Shown here piece by piece: positions 29,880-38,961 of a stretch of DNA of 64,000 bases. Source of the stretch: an uncultured Rhodopila sp. (lineage in GTDB: Bacteria; Pseudomonadota; Alphaproteobacteria; Acetobacterales; Acetobacteraceae). The notes beneath the pieces are model-generated. The model was given only the letters and a program-made list of their open reading frames with translations, had not been told where the DNA came from and ran no database searches. The position numbers and the translations under genes are program-made. The first letter of the stretch is position 1, and every line of letters begins with the position of its first letter. The stretch covers positions 1-64,000 of the forward strand of contig NZ_CAIWTY010000107.1 in NCBI RefSeq assembly GCF_903915725.1. The letters run 5' to 3'.

Positions 29880-30578
29880 CTAGCCACAGCCCGGCGCCAG
29901 CAACAAGGCCAGACCGACGATGGCAGCGGTCTCCGCCCGCAATATCCGCGGCCCGAGCGAAGCCGGGCGCACGAACCCGCATCGCTCCAGCAGCGCCGAA
30001 TCCCGAGGACCGAAGCCGCCTTCCGGGCCGATCAGCAGGGCTGCCGGGCCGTGCGCGGGCTTTAGCGGCACCGCCTCCGCCCGCTCCATCGCCGCGAACA
30101 ACAGCCGATCGGCGGGCCAACCCGCGAGGGCTTCATGCAGCGGCCGGGCGGGATGCAGCACCGGAACGGTCAGCCGTTCGCTCTGTTCCGCCGCCTCCAC
30201 CGCAATCGCCCCCAGCCGATCGGCGTTGATGCGGGCGGCGTTGGTGCGTTCGGTGAAGACCGGCAGCAGGGCGGAGACCCCCAGTTCGGTGGCCTTCTGC
30301 ACCACCATGTCGGTGGTGTCGCGTTTCAGCACGGCGAACATCAGCCAGATATCGGCGTCGGCCGCCTGCGGCCTGACCAGGGTTTCAACCGAGAAAGCGG
30401 CCTTGCCGCGCCCCGGCATCGCGATCCGGGCCTCCCATTCGCCATCCCGCCCGTTAAACAGCCGCACCGCATCGCCAGCCGATCGGCGCATCACGGTGGC
30501 GAGGTAGTGGGCCTGGCCGGCGGTCGCGTCGATGGTTTGTCCGGCGGCCAGTGACGCCTCGACATGAAGACGGATCAT
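29880..30578 (-). CDS. rsmE: 16S rRNA (uracil-1498-N3)-methyltransferase RsmE
   Basis: A 232-residue SPOUT methyltransferase. Characteristic blocks are Q-A-H-Y-L-A-T-V-M-R near residue 22, K-A-T-E-L-G-V, and the knot region L-L-I-G-P-E-G-G-F with L-G-P-R-I-L-R-A-E-T-A close to the C-terminus. It methylates helix 44 of 16S rRNA. The ATG at 30578 was chosen because the frame above it overlaps the divergent ubiA leader. The order rsmE-gshA with divergent ubiA is common in Rhodospirillales and related groups. Confidence 0.96.
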   Translation of the reverse strand: MIRLHVEASLAAGQTIDATAGQAHYLATVMRRSAGDAVRLFNGRDGEWEARIAMPGRGKAAFSVETLVRPQAADADIWLMFAVLKRDTTDMVVQKATELGVSALLPVFTERTNAARINADRLGAIAVEAAEQSERLTVPVLHPARPLHEALAGWPADRLLFAAMERAEAVPLKPAHGPAALLIGPEGGFGPRDSALLERCGFVRPASLGPRILRAETAAIVGLALLLAPGCG

Positions 30579-30636
30579 GGTTGTGAAAGATGGACGGTTG
30601 ACGAAACCATGGTTTGACGAACAAAACCTCCCTCGC

Positions 30637-31530
30637 ATGCACACTGACATCGTTACCCACGGCTGGGTCGCTCGTCTGCCACGCTCCTGGCTGCCCTACC
30701 TGCTTCTCGCACGAGTGGACAGGCCCATCGGCACCTGGCTGTTGTTCCTGCCGGGTCTGTGGGGGATTCTGATCACCCGCGCGCCATTCACCGAGACGAT
30801 CCGGCTGCTCGCACTGTTCGGCATCGGCAGTCTGGCGATGCGCGCGGCGGGCTGTGTTGTGAACGATTTATGGGATCGCGATATCGACCGCATGGTGGCG
30901 CGCACCATCGGGCGGCCGTTGGCCTCCGGCGCGTTGCGGCCTTTGCAGGCGTTGACCTTCCTGGCGGTGCTGCTGTCGGTGGCGCTGGTGGTGCTGCTGC
31001 AACTCAATCCGCTGTGCCAGGCGATGGGCGTCGGGTCGCTGCTGCTGGTGGCGCTGTATCCGCTGGCCAAGCGTTTCACCTGGTGGCCGCAACTGGTCAT
31101 GGGCTTCACCTTCGGGTTCGGCGCGCCGATGGGCTATGCCGCCGGCACCGGGCGGCTGGATTGGGGCTGGGTGGCGATCTACGGCGCGGCCATCCTGTGG
31201 GACCTCGGCTTCGACACGATCTACGCGCACCAGGACCGGGAGGATGACGCCATCGTCGGGGTTCGCTCGACCGCGCGCCTGTTCGGCGAGAACACCCGGC
31301 CGTTCCTGGCCGTCTGCTATGGCGCGATGCTGGTTGTCCTGGGCGTGGCCGGCTGGCTCGTCGGTCTGGGCGGCTGGTACTATCCGGCGCTGGCCCTGCC
31401 GGCGATGCTGCTGGCGCGACAGGTGATCACGCTGGACATCCACGATCCCGCCCTCTGCCTGCGGCTGTTCCGCGCCAACCGGGAGGTTGGGCTGGCCGTC
31501 GGCCTGGCGATCCTGGCGGGATGGCTCTGA
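30637..31530 (+). CDS. ubiA: 4-hydroxybenzoate polyprenyltransferase UbiA
   Basis: A 297-residue membrane enzyme that prenylates 4-hydroxybenzoate in ubiquinone synthesis. The two aspartate-rich motifs are N-D-L-W-D-R-D-I-D-R-M and D-T-I-Y-A-H-Q-D-R-E-D-D. Eight to nine hydrophobic segments fill the rest. P-L-A-S-G-A-L-R-P after the first motif is typical. The ATG at 30637 is preferred over one at 30577, which would overlap the rsmE start on the other strand. The methyltransferase gene begins inside its last codons. Confidence 0.96.
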   Translation: MHTDIVTHGWVARLPRSWLPYLLLARVDRPIGTWLLFLPGLWGILITRAPFTETIRLLALFGIGSLAMRAAGCVVNDLWDRDIDRMVARTIGRPLASGALRPLQALTFLAVLLSVALVVLLQLNPLCQAMGVGSLLLVALYPLAKRFTWWPQLVMGFTFGFGAPMGYAAGTGRLDWGWVAIYGAAILWDLGFDTIYAHQDREDDAIVGVRSTARLFGENTRPFLAVCYGAMLVVLGVAGWLVGLGGWYYPALALPAMLLARQVITLDIHDPALCLRLFRANREVGLAVGLAILAGWL

Positions 31531-32168
31531 ACGACCCTGAGGCGTTTATTCGCGCCAACACGCTGATCGCCGCCGCGCCGCAAGTTCCGGAAATCCGGCT
31601 GCATCTGGCTTCCGAGCTCACGCCGATATGGCAGGCGACGGAAACCTGGCTGACGGAGCGCAATGTCGAGCCGCCATTCTGGGCCTTCGCCTGGCCGGGC
31701 GGCGTGGCCTTTGCGCGGCACATCCTGGACAACGCTGATCTCGTCGCTGGCAAGCGTGTGCTGGATTTCGCCGCCGGCTGCGGCATCGCCGCCATCGCCT
31801 GCGGCATGGCGGGTGCGGCCTCGGTGGAGGCGTCGGAGATCGACCCCCTGGCGCTGGCGGCCGTCGGGTTGAACGCCGCGACCAACCGTGTCCCGGTGAC
31901 ATTGGCAGGCGACGTTGTCGGCGAGGCCTGCCGCTGGGACCTGATCCTGTGCGGCGATGTCTGCTACGAGGCGCCGATGACCGGCCATATCATGCCCTGG
32001 CTGACGGCCATGGCCGCTGTCGCCGAGGTGTGGATCGCAGATCCGGGGCGGGCGTATCTGCCGAAGTCGGGGTTGGCGGCGTTCGGGTCGTACCGGATCG
32101 AGACGACGCTGGAACTGGAGGATCGCACCGCCCGCGACGTGACGCTCTATCGTTTGGCCGGGGACTGA
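31521..32168 (+). CDS. Class I methyltransferase, probable ETF-beta lysine methyltransferase
   Basis: A 215-residue protein. It has the block P-P-F-W-A-F-A-W-P-G-G that marks the METTL20/ETFBKMT group, followed by V-L-D-F-A-A-G-C-G-I-A-A-I-A for S-adenosylmethionine binding and G-D-V-C-Y-E in the active-site region. Bacterial homologs methylate lysines on the electron transfer flavoprotein beta subunit; the assignment here is by motif. It overlaps the ubiA stop by 10 bp and is probably translationally coupled. Its 3' end overlaps the convergent gene by 22 bp. Confidence 0.8.
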   Translation: MALNDPEAFIRANTLIAAAPQVPEIRLHLASELTPIWQATETWLTERNVEPPFWAFAWPGGVAFARHILDNADLVAGKRVLDFAAGCGIAAIACGMAGAASVEASEIDPLALAAVGLNAATNRVPVTLAGDVVGEACRWDLILCGDVCYEAPMTGHIMPWLTAMAAVAEVWIADPGRAYLPKSGLAAFGSYRIETTLELEDRTARDVTLYRLAGD

Positions 32169-33562
32169 GCCAGCGGCACGTTGTTCACGGTGACCGCGCC
32201 GTTGGCGTAGTTGATGTCCCAGACCAGGCTGTCGCCCTGCGGTTTCGCCATGCCCTTGGCCAGGTACATCATGGGAAGCATCTGCATCGCCTGCGGGTTG
32301 CCTTGCAGGGTCGCCATCATGCCATCCAGGCCGCGAGCGGTCAGGTGGACGCTGTAGCCGATGGAATTGCCCGGTAGCGGCAGAACCTTGGCGGAACCCT
32401 GGACCGTCAGCGGGCCGGTCTCAATTGCCAGGCTTTCAACGCCGACACGCGCCTGCGGGTCGTTCAGCAGCGCCATGGCACTGGCTTGCAGCGCGGCGGT
32501 TTCGGTCTTGTCGGCGGTGGCTTCACGCAGCCATTGCATCAGCGCCTCGCTGCGCACACCGGAGACCGCGGGGCGGATCGCCACCCGGTGCGGCATCAGC
32601 GCGGCATAGTCAGGCGGTACCATGTTGGCCGACGGGTCCGCGACGTCGATGTCGAGATGGGCGTTCACCCGGCCGCCGCGGGAGTCTCCGGCGAGGCCGA
32701 GCCGGACATTGGCGACTTCGACCTTGCTGGTGCCGGCAGCCTCGAAATGCACGCCCTGGATGGTTTCGTCGATGTCGAAGCGGGTCAGCAGCGCACCGAA
32801 ATCGTCGATCATCGCGTGCAACCGCTCGCGCGCGGCCGGCGACAGGGTCAGGCTTGCTGTTGGTGCGGCAGGCGGCCGGTTCTGGAGAGTGGTGCGGAGG
32901 TGCTCGGCGCGGGTGCGGTCGAGGCCCTCGACGTCGTAGCGGATGGCGGCGGAGCGCATCGACAGCCTGAAGGCGTCCGATGGCTTGTCGCCGGCCCCGG
33001 TGATCAGCCAGTTGGTCAGCGCGCCCAGCACGTGCGCGTTCAGGCGTCCGTGGCCGTCGCCGGATAGCGTGCCGTCCGTGCTGTATTGCTCGATGGTCTG
33101 GTCGGTGTGCTGCGGGGCGTTTTCGGTGCGAAGGGTGATCTTGCCGAGTTGCGCCTTGAACGGGGACGGGGTGGCCAGGGTGGTGTCGACCTTGCCATGG
33201 AAGCTCTGCTGGCCGATGGCGAAAGTCAGTATTCCCGGGGCGGCGGCGGCCTGGCCGGGCGTGTTGATGACGCCCGCTTGCGGCAGGGTGAGGGCGGTGA
33301 TGTCCCAGATGCCGGTTCCGACCGGCCGGGCGGTAGCCTCGACCGCAGCGTCCGGCGGTTCGGCCAGCCCGGGGAGCGGGACGCGCACGCGATAGAGGTC
33401 GCCGTCATGCGCCACCCGGGGCGGCGGGTCGCTTGGGGCCAGCAGTCCGCCGCTGATAAGCGACAATGCGTCAAGCAGGCTGGCTTCGGGGGGCTGTGCC
33501 CGGGCGGCGAGGGGGATGAGGAGCAGGGCCGCGGCGAGGCGGGGTGTGCGTGACGGCTGCAT
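32147..33562 (-). CDS. Periplasmic DUF2125-like protein
   Basis: A 471-residue protein with a signal peptide (L-A-A-A-L-L-L-I-P-L-A-A-R-A). The mature part is rich in beta-strands, with repeated D-x-x-G-x-x-V patterns and a C-terminal block reading G-D-S-L-V-W-D-I-N-Y-A-N-G-A-V-T-V-N-N-V-P-L. This resembles the DUF2125 family of alphaproteobacteria and also the DUF945/YdgA proteins. The function is unknown and an envelope role is inferred. An AGAGG ribosome-binding site supports the start. It stands alone on its strand. Confidence 0.65.
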   Translation of the reverse strand: MQPSRTPRLAAALLLIPLAARAQPPEASLLDALSLISGGLLAPSDPPPRVAHDGDLYRVRVPLPGLAEPPDAAVEATARPVGTGIWDITALTLPQAGVINTPGQAAAAPGILTFAIGQQSFHGKVDTTLATPSPFKAQLGKITLRTENAPQHTDQTIEQYSTDGTLSGDGHGRLNAHVLGALTNWLITGAGDKPSDAFRLSMRSAAIRYDVEGLDRTRAEHLRTTLQNRPPAAPTASLTLSPAARERLHAMIDDFGALLTRFDIDETIQGVHFEAAGTSKVEVANVRLGLAGDSRGGRVNAHLDIDVADPSANMVPPDYAALMPHRVAIRPAVSGVRSEALMQWLREATADKTETAALQASAMALLNDPQARVGVESLAIETGPLTVQGSAKVLPLPGNSIGYSVHLTARGLDGMMATLQGNPQAMQMLPMMYLAKGMAKPQGDSLVWDINYANGAVTVNNVPLAQSPAKR

Positions 33563-33941
33563 GGGGGACCTCTCGGGAGCACGGGCGGCGTGTTCGGCTG
33601 TTCCCCCGATCCAGTCCGATAGGCAGGCTGTAGCGCGGCGGGGGGTGGGGGCTCAAGCGCGATGACGTTCTTGTCACGTGCCCCGCGTCATGGTTCGCGC
33701 AGGCGGACCATCCACCGCGTCACTCGTCATGGTCCGCGCAGGCGGACCATCCACGCCTTGCGGTGCTGACCGCCGGACCGGCGTGGGCGGCCCTTCGGTT
33801 ACCATAGCAGCATACGGCGTCCGAGCGTTAAACCGAGCGGTCATTCCCGGACGGCCCCGCAGTATTGGCGCGGACACGGAAACGCCGCTACGGTTAGGGC
33901 AACAATGGCAATCGTGCGAACGCGGGATTATCTTCGGCGCC
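33563..33941. other. Intergenic region with a duplicated REP-like element
   Basis: A 379-bp gap. Bases 33687-33765 hold the repeat listed below. The rest, including the run to the small antitoxin-like gene at 33942, shows no convincing coding sequence. Confidence 0.55.
33687..33765. repeat. REP-like element, two tandem copies
   Basis: The unit GTCATGGTCCGCGCAGG-CGGACCATCCAC occurs at about 33687-33715 (one mismatch) and 33726-33754, the second followed by GCCTTGCGG. Each unit forms a GGTCCGC/GCGGACC-type stem. It is related to the elements at 18060 and 45019. Confidence 0.7.
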
Positions 33942-34151
33942 ATGGACACGCTGCATCAGGGCGAATGCCATCCGCCCATCCCCGAAACCGAAGCCGATCG
34001 GCAGCGCCGGCACGCCCGGGAAGCGAAGATGATCGCGGAGGCTGACGCCGACATCGCCGCCGGGCGGCTGGTCGATCAGGCTGATGTGGATGCTTGGATC
34101 GACAGCATTGGCACTGATCGAGAGTTCTCGGTTCCCTACGCGAAAAGCTGA
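33942..34151 (+). CDS. Small antitoxin-like protein
   Basis: A 69-residue acidic protein starting M-D-T-L-H-Q-G. After a helical region rich in E, A and R it has A-A-G-R-L-V-D-Q-A-D-V-D-A-W-I-D-S-I-G-T-D-x-E-F-S-V-P. The pattern 'G-x-x-V-x-x-x-x-V-x-x-W-(I/L)-x-S-x-G-(T)' is common in short antitoxins paired with ParE/RelE toxins. No intact toxin follows; a 44-codon fragment at 34188-34322 is discussed in the findings. The ATG at 33942 was chosen because sequence upstream in frame runs through the repeat element. Confidence 0.5.
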   Translation: MDTLHQGECHPPIPETEADRQRRHAREAKMIAEADADIAAGRLVDQADVDAWIDSIGTDREFSVPYAKS

Positions 34152-34488
34152 TTCGGAGATAAAGTTAGTGCATCCGGGGATCGTATCTTGCCGAGACGGC
34201 CGCGCTATACCAACCAAGCATTGGCCGCCCTCAAGGCGTTCAACGGTCGGCTGACCCGGCATGCCGCGGTGCCGCCGCGCTTCGCAAACGGGCCGTCAAG
34301 CCCGCCGCGATCCGAAGCTTGACTCTTTCCTCCTTGGTCAGCATCCAGAGTTGCGATCAGGGCCGTTCTCTGCTTCATGCCACAAACTTATTACTGGGAG
34401 ACCGAGGTTGAACGGAGAGAAAAGAAATAATGGCGGAAGTTACGGACAATGGAAGTATTCCGCGGGGGCGCCAATCTGAGCACGATTT
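34152..34488. other. Intergenic region, possible toxin remnant
   Basis: A 337-bp stretch between the antitoxin-like gene and the minus-strand membrane protein. A TTG-started frame at 34188-34322 reads R-Y-T-N-Q-A-L-A-A-L-K-A-F, which could be the head of a ParE/RelE toxin, but the evidence is weak. The rest becomes AT-rich towards 34488 and shows nothing recognisable. Confidence 0.35.
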
Positions 34489-35499
34489 CTAATTCGCATC
34501 GACGCCCATTGCGAGCGGGATGAATATAATGTCAGCAGCAGCAACATTTTCTCCAATCTGAAAGTTTCTGGTCTCTCGTGGCAAGCCTGCTTTTGATACA
34601 ATATGGAACGCTTGAAAGCCGAAGAGCGTGCGGTGATGGGCGATAGGGTGGCCAAACATGTAGTCGGCGCAACCATATACAATGAGCGAAATCGTCTGCG
34701 TGTCATTATTTGATTTGGTTCCGTTGAAATTGGCTTTGTATGGGGTTATACCAAATCCGGATGTTGTCATTTTTTGGTGGCTTGGGGTGGCGATATCTCC
34801 TGGGAACATGATTTCTCTCCCCCATTGCCCTGCTGCAACTGGGGTAAGCTCCAAATTTGAGCAGTTTCGATCTCTTGCTTGCTCTAAAGTCTGAGCATTC
34901 CGCGCCGGCTGAGGTTGGATAAACCCCCAGGCGGCGGCATGTACGCCTAAGGCTGGAGAGCGCCCCACATTCGAAAGCGTTATTTTTGGGCTCATAGTTC
35001 CCAACACATCGCCGTTCAGCGAGTTTCCCGATAGCGGTGACCACTCCAAATCAGATGGATCAACGGATATTATCTTTATCCAAGGCCGGTTGTCGTCCTG
35101 CATCTCAATAAGCTGACGGTAAAATATTAAATCGGATACTCCTGAAAAAATGGCAGCTATTATTGCAAATAATGCAGTAATAGCGAGCACAATAAGTGTT
35201 ATTCGATCACCTTTATTGCGAGCGGTTTCTTGCAAGTCGCGATTTTTATTATATGTGCTTATTGCGTCAGCAACGGTGCCAATGCTGTGCAGGATTGAAG
35301 GTGGGGGTGCATCCCGGTGCACCTTTCCGCCATCATCTTTGTCATTGTCAGATATCACCGGGGCTTTTTGTGAGTGCGCCTTTCCTTCGCGAGTCCAGTC
35401 ATCTATCATTGATGATATCCGGCCAAGAACCGCAATCACCACCGCTAGCGTCGCTAGCGCGATGATAAAGAAGTACGCACTCATTGGCTCCGAGCTCAT
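34489..35499 (-). CDS. Uncharacterised membrane protein, AT-rich gene
   Basis: A 336-residue protein that I do not recognise. It has two hydrophobic segments, one near the N-terminus (A-Y-F-F-I-I-A-L-A-T-L-A-V-V-I-A-V) and one around residues 100-120 (L-I-V-L-A-I-T-A-L-F-A-I-I-A-A-I-F). A charged soluble loop lies between them. A C-terminal domain of about 210 residues contains D-N-R-P-W-I-K-I and L-S-N-V-G-R-S-P-A-L-G-V, a beta-rich pattern seen in various uncharacterised membrane-anchored proteins. Base composition and codon use differ clearly from neighbours (many A/T-ending codons), suggesting transfer. A GGAGGAT ribosome-binding site precedes the ATG. Confidence 0.75.
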   Translation of the reverse strand: MSSEPMSAYFFIIALATLAVVIAVLGRISSMIDDWTREGKAHSQKAPVISDNDKDDGGKVHRDAPPPSILHSIGTVADAISTYNKNRDLQETARNKGDRITLIVLAITALFAIIAAIFSGVSDLIFYRQLIEMQDDNRPWIKIISVDPSDLEWSPLSGNSLNGDVLGTMSPKITLSNVGRSPALGVHAAAWGFIQPQPARNAQTLEQARDRNCSNLELTPVAAGQWGREIMFPGDIATPSHQKMTTSGFGITPYKANFNGTKSNNDTQTISLIVYGCADYMFGHPIAHHRTLFGFQAFHIVSKAGLPRETRNFQIGENVAAADIIFIPLAMGVDAN

Positions 35500-35905
35500 A
35501 GATCCTCCACCCGCACTCCTGCCCTATATATACAGCAATCGTTGCCAAAAGGAAAGTGCATATGATCGTGCCCGTGCCGAAGTTGGTGGAGGTTGAAAAT
35601 AGGGCTCTACCAGGGCACTGATTCATGGGTTCTACATGCGACGCTTCATGTTGCCCAACTTATGAGACCCACCTCTGTTGACCCGTCTCCGCACAACTCT
35701 CATCGTGGTCGGGATCTCGGCGGCATCGCCTTCCGGATTGAACCAAGATCCAGCACAGGTCGCGTGCCTCAATGACTCGGATTCACGCTGGCTTGGTGAA
35801 TATGCACCGCCGCGTAAAGAAAAAGCAAGGATGTTCGTTTGTACTATTTCTCAGTCAGGCTGCCAAACTAGACCTGCAACACCCACTTCATGTCTGTCCA
35901 GCCCC
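35500..35905. other. Intergenic region, no gene assigned
   Basis: A 406-bp AT-richer stretch between the membrane protein and the prephenate dehydrogenase gene. A plus-strand frame around 35678 begins T-R-L-R-T-T-L-I-V-V-G-I-S-A-A but continues into the opposite gene, and I could not support it as coding. No repeat or RNA was seen. Confidence 0.45.
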
Positions 35906-36799
35906 CTAAGCCTGCTTCCGCTCGATCAAACTCCGCCTGATCTTCCGCCCGCGTTCCACCTTGTCCTCGATATACGCCGAATCCCCCCAGCGCACCGCGC
36001 GGGCCATCGCCTGCGCATCCTCCATGAACCGCGCCAGCATTTCCAACAATGCCTCCCGGTTATTGAGGAAAATGTCCCGCCACATCACCGGATCCGACGC
36101 CGCGATCCGCGTAAAATCCCGGAACCCGGAGGCGGCATAATTCACCACCCCCTGCCGGCTTTCATCCGCCAGATCATCCGCCGTGCCGCAGATGGTAAAC
36201 GCGATCAGGTGCGGCAGATGAGAAACGATCGCCAGCACCCGGTCATGATGTCCCGGCTCCATCCGTTCCGTCTGCGCCCCGCAACGCTGCCATAATGTTT
36301 CAACCGCCCGGATCGCCTCCTCGTCCGTCCCCGCCACCGGGGTCAGCAGCGTCCACCGCCCCTCGAACAATTCGACGAACCCGGAATCAGGACCGGAGTA
36401 TTCCGTCCCCGCGATCGGGTGCGCGGGCACGAAATGCACCCCCGCCGGCACCAGCGGCCCGACATCGCGGATCACCGACTGCTTGGTCGATCCAACATCC
36501 GTCAGCACCGCCCCCGGCGCCAGATGCGGCGCGATCCGCGCCGCCAGATCCGCGAACGCGCCCACCGGAGCGCACAGCATCACGCAGTCCGCCCCCTCCA
36601 CCGCCTTGCCCGGGTCCAACTCCACCCGATCGGCGAAACCAAGCTCCACCACCCGGTCCAGCGTCGCCTGCGTGCGCGCGTTCACCACCACCTCGGCCGC
36701 GATATCGCCGCGTTCCCGGGCGATCCGCGCCACCGAGGAGCCGATCAGGCCGACGCCAAGCAGGGCCAGCCGGCGGAAGACGGGCTCAGCCACGGGCAT
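35906..36799 (-). CDS. tyrC: Prephenate/arogenate dehydrogenase family protein
   Basis: A 297-residue NAD-dependent enzyme of tyrosine synthesis. The Rossmann motif is [12 protein letters not shown] near residue 12. The catalytic region holds D-V-G-S-T-K and [10 protein letters not shown], and the helical C-terminal domain includes S-H-L-P-H-L-I-A-F and G-F-R-D-F-T-R-I-A. Preference for prephenate versus arogenate cannot be read here. The start overlaps the hisC 3' end by 14 bp, making it the last gene of a chorismate mutase-hisC-tyrC operon. Confidence 0.93.
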   Translation of the reverse strand: MPVAEPVFRRLALLGVGLIGSSVARIARERGDIAAEVVVNARTQATLDRVVELGFADRVELDPGKAVEGADCVMLCAPVGAFADLAARIAPHLAPGAVLTDVGSTKQSVIRDVGPLVPAGVHFVPAHPIAGTEYSGPDSGFVELFEGRWTLLTPVAGTDEEAIRAVETLWQRCGAQTERMEPGHHDRVLAIVSHLPHLIAFTICGTADDLADESRQGVVNYAASGFRDFTRIAASDPVMWRDIFLNNREALLEMLARFMEDAQAMARAVRWGDSAYIEDKVERGRKIRRSLIERKQA

Positions 36800-37880
36800 G
36801 GTGCATGAATTCGGTAAACGCCTCGATCACCAGGTCAACCTCCTCGGCCGTGCCGACGGTCACGCGCAGGCATTGCGGCAAGCCGTAGCCGCCGACTTTG
36901 CGCACGATCAGCCCCCGCCCGCGCAGGAACGCATCGGCCGCATTCGCCGCCTCCGCCGTCTCCAGGTCCGCCAGCACGAAATTCGCCTCGCTCGGCCAGA
37001 CCTTGATGCCCGCGGCCTCGATCCCCGCCGTCAGCCGGGGCCGCTGCACGGCGTTGTGCTCGCATCCGGCTTCGACCCAGCCCGGTTCGGACAAAGCCGC
37101 GATGGCCGCCGCCTGCGCCGCGACCGAGACATTGAATGGCCCGCGCACCCGGTCCAGCACATCCACCACGGCGGGCGGGGCGTAGCACCAGCCGATGCGC
37201 ATACCGCCCAGGCCGTAGATTTTCGAGAATGTCCGCGTCATCACCGTATTGCCGGTGGCGTCCACCAGCCGGACGCCCGCGTCGTAATCCGTCCGGGTAA
37301 CATACTCGGCGTAGGCGGAATCCAGCACCAGCAGCACCTCCGGCGGCAGCGCGGCGCGGAACCGCGCGACCTCCGCCTCCGGCACCATCGAGCCGGTCGG
37401 ATTGTTGGGATTGGCCAGGAACACCAGCCGCGTCGATCCCGACACCGCCGCCAGCATGGCATCCAGGTCCGCCGTCAGGTTCCGCTCCGGCACCTTGGTC
37501 ACCCGGCTGCCGGCATAGGTTCCGGCGATGTGGTAGATCGAGAAGCCGTGCTCCGACATGATGATGTCGCGGCCGTGCCCGCCATAGGCGAGGCACAACT
37601 GATAGATCAGGTCGTCCGAGCCGGCGCCGCAGACGATCCGCGCCGGGTCCAGCTTCCAACGCTTCCCGATCGCCGCGCGCAGCGCATCGGCCCCGCCGTC
37701 GGGATAGCGGAAGACCTCGGGCGCGACGGCCGTGATCGCCGCCAGGGCGGAGGGCGGCACGCCGAACGCGCCCTCATTCGAGGACAGCTTGATCGTGCGG
37801 TTGGCACCGGCGATCTTCGACTCGCCACCGACATAGGGCTGGATCGTCAGGACTTCCGGACGCGGGGAGGGAGTGGTCAT
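36786..37880 (-). CDS. hisC: Histidinol-phosphate/aromatic aminotransferase (HisC family)
   Basis: A 364-residue fold-type I PLP enzyme. Key blocks: [11 protein letters not shown] near residue 30, A-N-P-N-N-P-T-G-S, the aspartate in V-L-D-S-A-Y-A-E-Y, and the PLP lysine in [17 protein letters not shown]. The family transaminates histidinol phosphate, and in this context (between chorismate mutase and prephenate dehydrogenase) it probably also or mainly handles prephenate or aryl-pyruvates. The ATG at 37880 overlaps the previous stop by one base (TGATG), which indicates coupling. Confidence 0.94.
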   Translation of the reverse strand: MTTPSPRPEVLTIQPYVGGESKIAGANRTIKLSSNEGAFGVPPSALAAITAVAPEVFRYPDGGADALRAAIGKRWKLDPARIVCGAGSDDLIYQLCLAYGGHGRDIIMSEHGFSIYHIAGTYAGSRVTKVPERNLTADLDAMLAAVSGSTRLVFLANPNNPTGSMVPEAEVARFRAALPPEVLLVLDSAYAEYVTRTDYDAGVRLVDATGNTVMTRTFSKIYGLGGMRIGWCYAPPAVVDVLDRVRGPFNVSVAAQAAAIAALSEPGWVEAGCEHNAVQRPRLTAGIEAAGIKVWPSEANFVLADLETAEAANAADAFLRGRGLIVRKVGGYGLPQCLRVTVGTAEEVDLVIEAFTEFMHHARG

Positions 37881-38794
37881 CAGGCGGCTCCGCCAATCGG
37901 TGATGCGTAGCTGCCGATGACGACAGGTCTGCGAAGGACGGACCCGAGGTGGCTCAGCCGCGGATCGTCGTCGGTCAGGTGCCCCTCGATCTCGACCAGC
38001 ACGTTGGAGATGGACGAGCCTTGCACGCGCACCAGCAGCATCGCCTCGGCCTTCAGCCCGGCGGCGAGCAGTTCGCCCGACAGGCGCGCCCGGCTGACCT
38101 CGCTGTCGCATTCCAGCCCGAGGAACGACCGGTCGTCCCCGCTGGCGTCCGGCGGGGTGGAGGCGACGACCAGCGCGCGGGAAACGGGCGAGCCGTCCGG
38201 GCGAGGGGCCCAGAACGGCAGCCGGGCGATGATGTAAAGGCGTGGCTCGTGATGCAGCAGCGACACCCACCAGCTATCCTGGTCCGACGGTATCGGCAGC
38301 ACGGCGACCGAGGCGGTGCCGTGGCTGACATCCGCCAAGGCCTGGCCGGCGCTGCCATGCACCCGCAGCGGGGTCAGGCCGCCGAAATGCTCGCGCGCCA
38401 ACTGGGTCAGCGCAGCGCCGTGCTCGGAGTCACACACCGCCAGTGAAAACCCGCCCTGCATGGACGTCGTGCCGGCCAGCAATTCGCGCCAGATGCGGAC
38501 CAGCGAAGCCGGCGGCAATCCGCCCTGGTGGCGCTTCAGCAGCCGGCGGACGATGGAGGCCTCCCGGCCGGGGCGGAATGCCGCGGGCTTGCCGGAGCGC
38601 GCCACGTGCTCCACCACCCGGGCGCGCTGCATCAGCAGGTCGTGAACCTCGGTATCGATCCGGTCGAGTTCGGCCCGCAACGCGGTCAGGCCGCCGCTGC
38701 GCCAGTCGTCCTGCGCGGCGAGCTCATCCCTGCCGGCGGCCGCCGGGCCGGGAGGAGCGGAAGTGACATCGACTGGTGACGCGGAGCTGGACAT
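37880..38794 (-). CDS. Chorismate mutase fused to a divergent prephenate-dehydratase-like domain
   Basis: A 304-residue protein. Residues 30-110 form an AroQ chorismate mutase domain ([23 protein letters not shown], later [12 protein letters not shown]). The remainder has the outline of a prephenate dehydratase with an ACT-like tail, for example [11 protein letters not shown] near residue 170. The usual dehydratase signatures (G-P-x-G-(S/T)-F near its start and the T-R-F motif) are not evident. Chorismate mutase activity is well supported and dehydratase activity is doubtful. It is the first gene of the operon with hisC and tyrC. Confidence 0.8.
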   Translation of the reverse strand: MSSSASPVDVTSAPPGPAAAGRDELAAQDDWRSGGLTALRAELDRIDTEVHDLLMQRARVVEHVARSGKPAAFRPGREASIVRRLLKRHQGGLPPASLVRIWRELLAGTTSMQGGFSLAVCDSEHGAALTQLAREHFGGLTPLRVHGSAGQALADVSHGTASVAVLPIPSDQDSWWVSLLHHEPRLYIIARLPFWAPRPDGSPVSRALVVASTPPDASGDDRSFLGLECDSEVSRARLSGELLAAGLKAEAMLLVRVQGSSISNVLVEIEGHLTDDDPRLSHLGSVLRRPVVIGSYASPIGGAA

Positions 38795-38961
38795 TGGCCT
38801 TGCCGTCAGGGGACAGCAGACTTAGCGGATGCGCACCGCTCTGCAAACCCATTCGGTTCCCGGCCGGTGCACGCCGCCAACCGGCCAGACAAGCGATTTG
38901 TCTCGCGCGGGTCAATCGTCCGGTTGCGAGGCCGATCGGCAGGTCCTATTCAGGCGCATCC

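Noticed and set aside
35678-36295. Plus-strand frame beginning with a signal-peptide-like sequence
   Set aside because: It continues deep into the antisense of the prephenate dehydrogenase gene with proline/arginine-rich sequence, so no independent support.
38795-38961. Possible SAM-II riboswitch upstream of metX
   Set aside because: SAM-II elements are common here in alphaproteobacteria, but I could not find the expected pseudoknot pattern or conserved loop bases in this segment.
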